Shown in pieces: positions 19,125 through 28,098 of a DNA stretch of 64,000 nucleotides. The first letter of the stretch is position 1, and every line of letters starts with the position of its first letter. This stretch comes from Candidatus Methanoplasma sp. (GTDB taxonomy: Archaea; Thermoplasmatota; Thermoplasmata; Methanomassiliicoccales; Methanomethylophilaceae). Under the pieces are notes generated by a model that saw only the letters and a program-made list of their open reading frames with translations, did not search any database and was not told the origin of the DNA. The position numbers were made by a program, and so were the translations under genes. The stretch is taken from the NCBI GenBank assembly GCA_031256955.1, contig JAIRPP010000016.1, positions 124,001 through 188,000 on the forward strand. Direction: 5' to 3'.

Positions 19125-19355
19125 ATGGAGTCGAATCCTTTCTTCGAAGACATGATCATAGACACGCCCGAGAAGGCGCGCAACCTTGAGAGGGCCTTCG
19201 AGGAGGCGGAGAAGCGCGGTCCGCTCGTCATAGTTGGCGCACACAAGCCCAACGATGACCCCGAGAGGATTCTTAAGTTCATGATGGCTGATGAAAAGAC
19301 GGCGGCCATAATAAGAGCGCGCACAGCCGAGCTGAACGCTGGCCAGAATATCTAA
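19125..19355 (+). CDS. Small acidic protein, candidate antitoxin of GNAT toxin-antitoxin pair
   Basis: 76 aa MESNPFFEDMIIDTPEKARNLERAFEEAEKRG... directly upstream of GNAT gene, same strand. Confidence 0.55.
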   Translation: MESNPFFEDMIIDTPEKARNLERAFEEAEKRGPLVIVGAHKPNDDPERILKFMMADEKTAAIIRARTAELNAGQNI

Positions 19356-19422
19356 TCGAAGCCCGTCGGGCGCAACAGTTTTGTGAACGCCACAAGGGGA
19401 TCGGCATATTCGAGGCGGACAA

Positions 19423-19956
19423 ATGGAGTACGACACTCTGTCGCTGAGGGCGCTCATCGAATCGTGCGGAGAGTATTCCGCGCAATCCAGGCTGGATTCT
19501 TTCAGGTGTCGCAGAGACCTCCATAGGGAGGCCTATCTGCGCAACTCCGCCATGCCCCTCGAGAAGAGGGAGATGAGCCGCACCTACCTCATCGTTTCAA
19601 AGAGCGACGAGATCTGGGGATACTATTCGCTCGGCATGAAGTGCCTGGAGATCCGGGACGACGCCGTGGTCTCGTCCTCCATGAGACGGAAGATGAACGT
19701 CAACGAAGAGACGGGGGTCGCCCAGTCCTATCTCCTCGGACAGCTGGGCAGATCCGACGATTCGCCGAAGGGGCTCGGGGAGATGATGCTGGCTGACGCG
19801 TTGGACATCTTCAGAGACGCCAACCTGCTGATCGGTTGCAGGATGGTCAGGCTGGACTGTTCCGCGGATCTCGTGCCATACTATAAAAAGCACGGCTTCG
19901 TGAAGATAGGCAGGAGCAGATCCAAAGACCTGGACCAGCTCGTGATGATCCTGTGA
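19423..19956 (+). CDS. GNAT-family N-acetyltransferase (candidate toxin)
   Basis: LLGQLGRSDDSPKGLGEMMLADALDIF...VRLDCSADLVPYYKKHGFVKIG acetyltransferase core. Confidence 0.75.
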   Translation: MEYDTLSLRALIESCGEYSAQSRLDSFRCRRDLHREAYLRNSAMPLEKREMSRTYLIVSKSDEIWGYYSLGMKCLEIRDDAVVSSSMRRKMNVNEETGVAQSYLLGQLGRSDDSPKGLGEMMLADALDIFRDANLLIGCRMVRLDCSADLVPYYKKHGFVKIGRSRSKDLDQLVMIL

Positions 19957-20003
19957 GCCCGCCGGGCGCGTACGCTCCGCGCTCGCGCCCAGCCACCTCG
20001 GGC

Positions 20004-20405
20004 TCAGACCCATTTCGCATACAGCGTCATGTCGCCGTAGACCCTGTCTTCCGAGAAGAGCCACGGAGTATTACATTCCTCGTCCGCGTGCCACCCGTCG
20101 AACGTCGACCCGTCCCGATGCGGGTCCTGCGGAGGGCTCAGCAGGGACCCCTCGCCCACATCCCTGCTCCCCACGGGCGACCCTCCCATGCTGTTGAATT
20201 CCACGGTGTACGCCTGAGAGCCCTGTCCGCCCCCGACGGGGCCTTCGCCCGGGGCCCCGGCCCCCGCCCAGACCGCGATTATCGCGACGGACATCGCCGC
20301 GATGCCTGCGATCAGGAGCGCCATCGCCGCGGGGGCGGCCCTGCCCGTTCGTCTCCTAGATGCCTTTAAACTATCGTCTATGCTCGCATTTCCCATCCTA
20401 TGCAC
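20004..20405 (-). CDS. Membrane-anchored protein with one InlB B-repeat (Listeria-Bacteroides repeat)
   Basis: One N-terminal TM; YTVEFNSMGGSPVGS...FDGWHADEECNTPWLFSEDRVYGDMTLYAKWV. Confidence 0.7.
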   Translation of the reverse strand: MHRMGNASIDDSLKASRRRTGRAAPAAMALLIAGIAAMSVAIIAVWAGAGAPGEGPVGGGQGSQAYTVEFNSMGGSPVGSRDVGEGSLLSPPQDPHRDGSTFDGWHADEECNTPWLFSEDRVYGDMTLYAKWV

Positions 20406-20520
20406 CCCTGGCTGATAGAATCGCTTCCAAGGATGGTTTGAAGGTTATAAACATTGCCGTCTAAAACGGGTCCGGCGCAGGTTGCGGATGAATGAAAAAG
20501 AAGGGGTTTGGGGGATTCCG

Positions 20521-21813
20521 TCAGGCCTTGATCATGTCCCTCTTGATCAGGAACGTCCCGTCCTCAGTCACGTCGTATCCCGACGCGCTGAGGTTGTCCA
20601 TGAACGAGTCTATGAACCTCTGATGCATCTTGTCCCCGTAGTCCGCCCCGAAGATCTCGGGATAGAATATCGATGCCATGTACGCTATCCTCACCGGGAC
20701 GGGCATGTTCGCGTTGAGTATGATGTACCTGCCGTCCTTGTACGCGTCCATCGCCTCGAAGTACACCGAATACGTGCCCCAGGTCTTCGCCAGGTCCGCG
20801 TCGGTGAACGAGTCGTAGCCGATGGACCTGTTGTGGATTATGTAGTCCGACCTGTACTTCGCCTCCAGCAGCCACTCGTCGCCGCGGGCGAAGGTCTTGG
20901 TCGAAGAGGCCCAGTCGGCTATGTTTATCGCGCCCGCTATCTGCGACGCGGCGTAATAGTCCGAGGAGGTCCCGCTGACGGAGTTGACCATGGTCACGCA
21001 CAGCGCCGTGACCCTGTCGGAATCGCTGATCCTGCCGGGGCCGACCTTCTGGGCCATCGCCCCCAGGACGCCGTCGCAGAACTCGGCGTACCTGTTGGCG
21101 CGCTCCTCGCACTGGAAGAGGTATCCCAGGGTTATCACCCCGGCTATGGATTCGACGGCGTTCCTAGCGGATATCCTCACTATGTCTATCCCGGCGGCCT
21201 CCGCCCCGGGATACTCGTAGGCGGACGACGCCGGCGTGTCCATGAGGATCATCGCGGAGACGTCGTATTTCGACATCTCCTCCATGCTGACGGAGGACCC
21301 GTTCTCACCCACCGAGGGGAGACCGATGATGTCGGAGTACATGGTGCGGTCGAACGATCCGACGGAGACGCACGTTATCGCGCCGACCCCGCCTATGGAC
21401 TTGATGGCCAGGATCGCGTCGGTGCCTATGACGCAGGACGCCGTTATGGGGTACTTCACGTCGCCCGGCATCAGCCTGCCCCCGCGGTAGTAGTCGTATT
21501 TTATTGTCATCTCCTCGCGCTTGATCATCCTCTCCACCAGGGCGACGTCGTCCCGATCCACATTCCCGTCCCGGTTCGCGTCTGCGTACGGGGTCTCATC
21601 CGCGTCGCCCGATATGATCCTCTCCAGCATCTCGAGGTCCTCCCCGTCCAGGTAGTCGTCGTTGTTCGCGTTGCCGTATACCATCAGGCGGCCGGTGTCG
21701 TCGGACGACCTGTACGCGCCGCCCCCGCCCCCGCCGTTCATGAGATAGACGGCCGCGCAGGACGCCGCCAGAATCGCCACGATCGCGACGGCCATGAGTT
21801 TCGCTTTATTCAT
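20521..21813 (-). CDS. FecB/BtuF-type ABC substrate-binding protein with N-terminal dockerin-like repeats (paralogue of 17703-18998)
   Basis: MNKAKLMAVAIVAILAASCAAVYLMN...NANNDDYLDGEDLEMLERIISGDADETPYADANRDGNVDRDDVALVERM. Confidence 0.85.
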   Translation of the reverse strand: MNKAKLMAVAIVAILAASCAAVYLMNGGGGGGAYRSSDDTGRLMVYGNANNDDYLDGEDLEMLERIISGDADETPYADANRDGNVDRDDVALVERMIKREEMTIKYDYYRGGRLMPGDVKYPITASCVIGTDAILAIKSIGGVGAITCVSVGSFDRTMYSDIIGLPSVGENGSSVSMEEMSKYDVSAMILMDTPASSAYEYPGAEAAGIDIVRISARNAVESIAGVITLGYLFQCEERANRYAEFCDGVLGAMAQKVGPGRISDSDRVTALCVTMVNSVSGTSSDYYAASQIAGAINIADWASSTKTFARGDEWLLEAKYRSDYIIHNRSIGYDSFTDADLAKTWGTYSVYFEAMDAYKDGRYIILNANMPVPVRIAYMASIFYPEIFGADYGDKMHQRFIDSFMDNLSASGYDVTEDGTFLIKRDMIKA

Positions 21814-21823
21814 GTTACCGAAG

Positions 21824-21840
21824 ATGGATGTATAATCCAA
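21824..21840. promoter_or_regulatory. 17-bp operator-like palindrome ATGGATGTATAATCCAA
   Basis: 11 bp 5' of the 21813 start codon. Confidence 0.75.
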
Positions 21841-21899
21841 CTAAATATAATCCTATCTGATCGGGAGGGGCAAGACCATTAAATATGGGGTCGCCTTAT

Positions 21900-21916
21900 T
21901 TGGACGTATTATCCAA
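21900..21916. promoter_or_regulatory. 17-bp operator-like palindrome TTGGACGTATTATCCAA
   Basis: Upstream of permease 21984; partial second palindrome TTGGACGCCCAA at 21922-21933. Confidence 0.72.
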
Positions 21917-21983
21917 TTGATTTGGACGCCCAAGGGGCGGCGGGCCTCATAACGATTGACGAAACGGGAAGGGATCGACCGAC

Positions 21984-23066
21984 ATGGATGCAGAGGGCGA
22001 AGACACGGCTTTCAGGGACGGCTACCGCCGCTACACGGCCCGCAAGCTGCTCTTCATAGCCTGCATCGCCCTGGGGATCTTCATAGTGTCCGGCGTCGCC
22101 CTCACCATCGGCGGGAGGGACATCGGCTTCTTCCAGGTGTACGGGATCGCCCTCGACCACCTGGGGGGCGCGACTTACGCCCAGGGGAGCTCCGAATGGT
22201 GGGACGACTACATAGTCTGGAACATCCGGCTCCCCCGCATAGCCATGGCCATCGTCGCCGGGGCGGGCCTCGCCGTGGGCGGGGCCGCCATGCAGGCGGT
22301 GGTGAAGAACCCCCTGGCGGACCCGTACACCACCGGCATATCCTCCGGGGCGGTGTTCGGGGTGGCGGTGGCGCTCGTCCTGGGGTTCTCGGCGTCGTCA
22401 GGGTTCGGAGGATACGGGCTGGTGGTCAACGCGTTCCTGTTCGGGCTCATACCGGCGGGCGCGATCATATTCATCTCCAGGTTCTCCAGCGCGTCGCCCG
22501 TGACCATAATCCTGGCGGGCATAGCCCTCTCGTACCTGTTCACCGCGCTCAGCACCCTGCTCCTGGTCACGGCCAACACGGAGACGCTCCAGCAGGCGTA
22601 CCTCTGGCAGATAGGCACCCTGCAGGGCGCGGTGTGGTCCGACCTGCCCCTGATGGCGGCCGCGACCCTCGCGGGGAGCGTCTTCATGATGCTCTCCACG
22701 AAGAAGCTGAACCTGCTGACCCTGGGGGACGACAGCGCGAAGAGCCTCGGGCTGGACGCGGAGGGCTTCAGGATGCTCATCCTGGTGGCCCTGTCCATGA
22801 TGACCGCCAGCGTGATAGGGTTCACGGGCATAATCGGGTTCGTGGGGCTGGTCTCCCCGCACATAATGAGGATATTCCTGGGATCGGACAACAGGTACAT
22901 ACTGCCCGCGTCCGCCATGTTCGGGGCGCTGTTCCTGCTGGCCGCGGACCTGGCGTCCCGCATGCTCATCTACCCCGGGGAGATCCCGGTGGGCATAGTC
23001 ATGTCCTTCGTGGGCGGGCCCCTGTTCCTCCTGCTGATTATAACGTCCAAGAAGGGGGTGTGGTGA
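21984..23066 (+). CDS. FecCD/BtuC-type ABC transporter permease
   Basis: VWNIRLPRIAMAIVAGAGLAVGGAAMQAVVKNPLADPYTTGISSGA. Confidence 0.92.
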   Translation: MDAEGEDTAFRDGYRRYTARKLLFIACIALGIFIVSGVALTIGGRDIGFFQVYGIALDHLGGATYAQGSSEWWDDYIVWNIRLPRIAMAIVAGAGLAVGGAAMQAVVKNPLADPYTTGISSGAVFGVAVALVLGFSASSGFGGYGLVVNAFLFGLIPAGAIIFISRFSSASPVTIILAGIALSYLFTALSTLLLVTANTETLQQAYLWQIGTLQGAVWSDLPLMAAATLAGSVFMMLSTKKLNLLTLGDDSAKSLGLDAEGFRMLILVALSMMTASVIGFTGIIGFVGLVSPHIMRIFLGSDNRYILPASAMFGALFLLAADLASRMLIYPGEIPVGIVMSFVGGPLFLLLIITSKKGVW

Positions 23067-23136
23067 GACGCCCGCGCCGACGCTCTCGGAGTTCAGGAGC
23101 GCGTACCTCAGGTACCTCTCCAAGAAGGTCCTGTTC

Positions 23137-24138
23137 GTGGCGGCCTGCCTGGCGGTCGCGTTCCTGACCATGGGGTTCGAGCTGTCGTCCGGCAAGTACG
23201 GCATAGGCTTCCTGGAATCCTACGGCGTGCTGGCGGACCACATCATGGGCGCCCCCCCGTACGATTCCATGAAGGACTACGTCATATGGGACCTCCGCTT
23301 CCCGCGCGCCATAGCGGGGGTGGCCGTGGGCGCGGGGCTCGGGGTGTGCGGCGCCGCCATGCAGAGCGCCATGAAGAACCCGCTGGCGGACCCGTACACC
23401 ACTGGGATAGCGTCGGGGGCGTCCTTCGGCGCGTGCCTGGCGATAGTGCTGGGCCTGAGCATCGTGCCCGGGCTGTACGGTGAGAGCGCGACGATAGTCA
23501 ACGCGTTCGCCTTCTCCCTCATACCCGCGGCGATAATCATCCTGGTCTCCAGGTTCAAGGCGAGCGCGACCCCCGCGACCATGATACTCATAGGGATCGC
23601 CGTGATGTACGTCTTCACCGCGGCGACCACCATGATGAAGGTGACCGCGTCGGAGGAGTCGCTGGCGGAGATATACATATGGAACGTCGGGACCCTCGGG
23701 AAGGCGGGATGGGGCAACGTGTGGCTCATGGTCGCGGCCGCCGCCGCGGGCATAGCGGCGTTCGTCGCGCTGGCCAGGAGGCTGAACGTGCTGGTGATGT
23801 GCGACAGGGGCGCGGTGGCCCTGGGGGTGGACCCCAAGAGGACCAGGATGGCGACCCTGGGCGCGGTGTCCCTCGTGACCGCCGTGCTCGTGGGGTTCTC
23901 CGGCACGATAGGGTTCGTAGGGCTGGTCGCGCCGCACATGGTCAGGATGTTCCTCGGATCGGACAACAGGTACCTGGTCCCCGCGTCGGCGGCGTTCGGC
24001 GCGATGATGCTGCTGGCGGCGGACTGCGTGGCGAAGAGCGCGGGGTCCACCGGGCTCCCGGTGGGGACGATAACCGCGCTGATCGGCGGGCCGCTGTTCC
24101 TGTACCTCCTGATCAAGCAGAGCAAATACAGCTGGTGA
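23137..24138 (+). CDS. FecCD/BtuC-type ABC transporter permease (second copy; true N-terminus apparently frameshifted)
   Basis: IWDLRFPRAIAGVAVGAGLGVCGAAMQSAMKNPLADPYTTGIASGA; coding-like sequence extends to ~23065 without an in-frame start. Confidence 0.88.
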   Translation: MAACLAVAFLTMGFELSSGKYGIGFLESYGVLADHIMGAPPYDSMKDYVIWDLRFPRAIAGVAVGAGLGVCGAAMQSAMKNPLADPYTTGIASGASFGACLAIVLGLSIVPGLYGESATIVNAFAFSLIPAAIIILVSRFKASATPATMILIGIAVMYVFTAATTMMKVTASEESLAEIYIWNVGTLGKAGWGNVWLMVAAAAAGIAAFVALARRLNVLVMCDRGAVALGVDPKRTRMATLGAVSLVTAVLVGFSGTIGFVGLVAPHMVRMFLGSDNRYLVPASAAFGAMMLLAADCVAKSAGSTGLPVGTITALIGGPLFLYLLIKQSKYSW

Positions 24139-24161
24139 CTCGGAGGCGCGCGGGCCCCGCG

Positions 24162-25085
24162 TCACGATCCCGGATCCGGCGCGAAATGGCCCATGACCGC
24201 CCTGGCGACGTGCTCCGCCAGCTTCACGGGCACCGCGTTCCCGATCATCTGCTCGTTCTCCGTCTTGGACCCCGTCCATACGAACGACGGCGGGAACGTC
24301 TGCACCATGGCGCGCTCCAGGGTCGTCAGCGGGCGGACGCCGTCCCCCGGCGGGCACGCGTCGCCGGGATTGCCCCGGTACCCCTTCGGGACGGGCCTGT
24401 TGACCCCCCTCATGGTGGGGGCGGGCTCGTCCACGGAGAATATCGCCCTCCTGGAGTAGTTCCTGGGATGCCTGTAGTAGAACTCGAACCCCAGCGAGCC
24501 TCCCGAGTGCTCCCTCAGCGTCAGCGGCCTCTCGGCGAGGCCCCTCCGGAGCCCCTCGGCCATGAACCCGTCGGCCTCGCCCAGCGCGCCCACGCATATG
24601 AGCCTCTTGCGGCTCTGCGGCACCCCGCAGAGCGACGCGTCCAGCACCGCCTCCGTGAGCCCGTACCCGGCCCCCTTGAAGATCTCCCTCGCCTCCCCGT
24701 AGGCCCCGCTCCTCAGGGACCTGGCGACGTTCTCCATCACGAACAGCCTCGGGCGGACCGCGTCCACTATCCTCGCGTAGCACACCGTCAGGCTCGCCCT
24801 GTCCGATTCGACGCGCTTGCCCGCGGATGAGAAGTCCTGGCACGGCGGGCCCCCGATTATGGCGTCGGGGCGGTCGGACGCGATCGCCGGTATGGCGGAG
24901 GCCATGTCGGACAGGTCCGCCTTCCTGACGGGATGGCGGAAGTTGGCCGAATAGCACTCCACCGCCGCGTCCCAATACTCGTACGCGGCCACGATCTCGA
25001 ACCCCGCGTTCTGGAACCCGAGGGACATCCCGCCGCATCCCGAGAACAGCTCCACCGCGCGCATCTCCGGAACCTCGCCAGGCAA
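24162..25085 (-). CDS. DNA (cytosine-5)-methyltransferase
   Basis: ELFSGCGGMSLGFQNAGF, GGPPCQDFSSAGKR, MENVARSL, QSRKRLICVG motifs. Confidence 0.9.
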   Translation of the reverse strand: MPGEVPEMRAVELFSGCGGMSLGFQNAGFEIVAAYEYWDAAVECYSANFRHPVRKADLSDMASAIPAIASDRPDAIIGGPPCQDFSSAGKRVESDRASLTVCYARIVDAVRPRLFVMENVARSLRSGAYGEAREIFKGAGYGLTEAVLDASLCGVPQSRKRLICVGALGEADGFMAEGLRRGLAERPLTLREHSGGSLGFEFYYRHPRNYSRRAIFSVDEPAPTMRGVNRPVPKGYRGNPGDACPPGDGVRPLTTLERAMVQTFPPSFVWTGSKTENEQMIGNAVPVKLAEHVARAVMGHFAPDPGS

Positions 25086-25126
25086 TGCATGATCATGTTC
25101 TTAAACGTCTTCCGCATGTCCCCCTC

Positions 25127-25999
25127 ATGGAGACGGCCAGGTCATCGATTCGGAATTTCGTGGTGGGGGCGCTCGTCGGCGTGGTGTCCATGCTGCCGGG
25201 CATAAGCGGGGCCATCCTGGCGGTCTGCTTCAAAGTATACGAGAGGGCCATCCACGACATAGCGCACGTCAGGGAGGTCTTCAGGGCCGAGTTCTGGTTC
25301 CTCGCGGCCATAGGCGCAGGGATACTCGCGGGGATGTTCGCGGGGGCCCTCGCCCTGGACTTCTTCCTCGAGAACTACCGCATGATGACGATCTTCGCCG
25401 CCGCGGGCCTGATACTGGGGCAGCTGCCCATGCTGCACAGGGAGTCCGGCGGGCTGAGGGGCGCGTCTGCGGGGAACGCGGCCGCGCTGTCCCTCGGGCT
25501 GCTCCTAGCCGCGTTCCTGCTGGCGCTCAACGTCGCAGGGATCGTGGACACCAGCGGGGGGTCTTCCGACAGGGACCTCATGTCCGACGGCGCCGCGTCC
25601 TACGGATACATGATCGCGATAGGCCTCATCATGGCCGTGTCCAAGCTCGTCCCGGGCATAAGCGGGGCGACGGTCCTGCTGGCGATGGGGCTGATGGACC
25701 CCCTCACGAAGGGGGTCGCCGGATTCGACATGCCCCTCCTGGCCGCGTTCGGGCTGGGGCTGGTCGGGGGGATACTGCTGTTCTCCAAGGCTGTGGACTT
25801 CGCGCTCGCCCGCTGCCGCCGCTCCACGTACATGCTCATACTCGGCCTGACGGTCGGGTCGCTGTTCCTGATAGCCTACGACGGGGTCGGGCTGGCCGGC
25901 GGCGCGTCCGACCTCGCGGTCGGGGCGATAGCCGCCGCGGCGGGAGCCGCGGTCAGCCTCTGGATGGCCTGGATAGGGGACAGGGCGAAGACGGCGTGA
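25127..25999 (+). CDS. DUF368 family membrane protein (polyprenyl-phosphate translocase-like)
   Basis: VVGALVGVVSMLPGISGAILAV and MAVSKLVPGISGATVLLAMG duplicated PGISGA motifs. Confidence 0.8.
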   Translation: METARSSIRNFVVGALVGVVSMLPGISGAILAVCFKVYERAIHDIAHVREVFRAEFWFLAAIGAGILAGMFAGALALDFFLENYRMMTIFAAAGLILGQLPMLHRESGGLRGASAGNAAALSLGLLLAAFLLALNVAGIVDTSGGSSDRDLMSDGAASYGYMIAIGLIMAVSKLVPGISGATVLLAMGLMDPLTKGVAGFDMPLLAAFGLGLVGGILLFSKAVDFALARCRRSTYMLILGLTVGSLFLIAYDGVGLAGGASDLAVGAIAAAAGAAVSLWMAWIGDRAKTA

Positions 26000-26106
26000 G
26001 CCGCGCCGTGCCTCTCCGCGATGGGGCATACTGTGTCGCGCATCTCGCCTATCTCGTACGCCTTGTCGGAAACGGGGCGACCCATCGGTGTGCGCATAGC
26101 CCACAT
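25969..26106 (-). pseudogene. Possible relic of a nucleotidyltransferase (MntA-like) N-terminus
   Basis: VSDKAYEIGEMRDTVCPIAERHGAAHAVFALS resembles the NTase N-terminus; the catalytic GSxxRG-D-D region is absent. Confidence 0.35.
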
Positions 26107-26301
26107 GGATAAAACGATCTGCTCAGATGCACGCGAAGCGAAGTGATGGAAAACAGGGCGGACGGGATGGATGGGTGTGCTTTGTCCGCCCTGGGGACGA
26201 TGCGCTTTGGAGATGCACCCGTCTCGATCTATCCATCTCCGAAGGGGTATTTCAAACGGGGCCCGGAGGGGTCGCCGAAAGTGGGCCGGAACCCGAAAGC
26301 G

Positions 26302-27987
26302 TCACTTGCGCTTGTGGCGGATCTTGACGGCTATGCCCCTGCGCAGCTCCTCCATCTCCCTGCCGGACATCTCCGCCACGCCCACCCCGGCCACCTCCCC
26401 GTTCCTGACGACGATCGCCTCGTCCCCTATCCTTATGCGGCGGTCGGCCGATTCGACCCCGACCGCGAACAGGTTGCCCTTCATCTCGAAGTCGGTCATC
26501 TCCACCGCGTTGGAGACCCGCGCCAGGGCCTCCGCGCCCTCCAGGGTGAGGGAGACCATCCCCCTCTCCGGGGTCAGCATGCCCAGCTGGACCTTGTTGC
26601 TCCTGTCGGACGGGTCCTCGCGGATGATCTTCCAGTACGGGAACTTGCCTATGGCGTAGGTGTCCGCGTCCATGATCGCGTCCGCCCCCTCCCTCCCGAA
26701 CTGGAACGCCAGGACGGACTTCGCCATCTCCCTCCTCTCGGTGAAGTCGCTGGCGGGCTCCATCCCCCTGGTGGCCTCCCTCAGCGCGGAGTCCAGCCTC
26801 TTCAGCGACGCGGGGGACGCGGGGTCCCCCACGGCGGTGCGCGTCATGTCCGCCACGCCGTCGAGGACGTCTCCGTCCAGATGCGATATGACCGAATCGT
26901 ACCCCTGCGCTATGAGGGCGGAGACCATGCCCCTTATCATCGCCCTCTCCTCGCACTTCCACTCGCCCGTGACCGGTATGTCGTACGAGTTGGCGGGGTA
27001 CATGACGTCCAGCTCCCTCGGGACGATCCCCAGGGGGGACGTCACCACGACCTCGTGGACGAGCGTGTCGTGCCTGGCGGTGTGTATGGCGGACGCGAAC
27101 GCCTTGTGGGACTTGGACGTGTGGTACGGCTTCTTGGCGGAGCACGGGAGCAGGAGCAGGACGCGCTTGTGCGGGGGCTTGGAGTAGCGCTCGGCGATCC
27201 TGTCCCTGTGCCTGCGCAGGTCCGGCCTCCTGAGCGCCTGCGTGGTGTTGCAGGCGAACCTCCCGCCGACCGTCGGGCACGCCTCCTCCTGGTACGCGTA
27301 GGCGGCGTCGTCGAATATCCTGAGGGCCGCGACGGACGAGGTGGACGAGGGGGCGCGCTGGTCTACCAGCTCCCTCAGCCTCCCGGCGGCTGTGAACGCC
27401 CTCGCCTTCGCGCACTCCGCCTCCAGGTCCGACGCGTTCTCATCGGACACGTCCCTGTCGGCGCGGGCCTCCCCCTCGGGCATGAGCCTGGCGCCCCTGA
27501 TCCCCGCGGCGATCGCCAGGGAGCCGTCGAAGACGTCCACGCCCATGTACGTGAGCAGGGCGATCGTCGACGGCTCCGCTATGCCCAGCATGCACAGCAG
27601 GCGGCCCGGGCCGGCCGCCTCCCTGAGCCTCACCACCGACTCCGCCAGCCTCCTGGGGCTCCCGCGGAGCTCGAACGCGTTGGGGACCACCACCATCTCG
27701 GCGTCGCAGGGGATGGCCAGGGGGTCCGGCAGCGGGAGCCTGGCGACGCACACGGGCCCGAACGAGGCGGGGCCCGAGGACTGCCTGGACGAGGCGGTGG
27801 GCATGACGGGGGGGTCCAGCGGGGCCTCCGCGCCCATCAGCCTCAGCACCCTGGAGGATCCGTCGCGCGACACGCTCACGGGGCCCTCCGAAGACATGAC
27901 GAACGGGGTCGAGACGGACTCGCCCCCCCTCTTGTATTCGCAGATCCTCCCGCGGTGCGATCTCGCGACGACCTCTAACATGGCCAT
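26302..27987 (-). CDS. arcS: Archaeosine synthase ArcS / TGT-like protein with PUA domain
   Basis: LLLLPCSAKKPYHTSKSHKAF, YDIPVTGEWKCEERAM, C-terminal PUA RIRIGDEAIVVRNGEVAGVGVAEMSGREM. Confidence 0.85.
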   Translation of the reverse strand: MAMLEVVARSHRGRICEYKRGGESVSTPFVMSSEGPVSVSRDGSSRVLRLMGAEAPLDPPVMPTASSRQSSGPASFGPVCVARLPLPDPLAIPCDAEMVVVPNAFELRGSPRRLAESVVRLREAAGPGRLLCMLGIAEPSTIALLTYMGVDVFDGSLAIAAGIRGARLMPEGEARADRDVSDENASDLEAECAKARAFTAAGRLRELVDQRAPSSTSSVAALRIFDDAAYAYQEEACPTVGGRFACNTTQALRRPDLRRHRDRIAERYSKPPHKRVLLLLPCSAKKPYHTSKSHKAFASAIHTARHDTLVHEVVVTSPLGIVPRELDVMYPANSYDIPVTGEWKCEERAMIRGMVSALIAQGYDSVISHLDGDVLDGVADMTRTAVGDPASPASLKRLDSALREATRGMEPASDFTERREMAKSVLAFQFGREGADAIMDADTYAIGKFPYWKIIREDPSDRSNKVQLGMLTPERGMVSLTLEGAEALARVSNAVEMTDFEMKGNLFAVGVESADRRIRIGDEAIVVRNGEVAGVGVAEMSGREMEELRRGIAVKIRHKRK

Positions 27988-28098
27988 TGCGATGCGCGGG
28001 GGGTTATTAATCCTTGGCACGGGCGGCGGGCCCGCGGGCGCGCCCTTCGCCGGGACCGGGAGACAAAGGGTTATATCGTGACTTTAGAATGGGGACCC

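Noticed and set aside
26143-27978. 611-aa plus-strand ORF
   Set aside because: Antisense to arcS, low-complexity composition.
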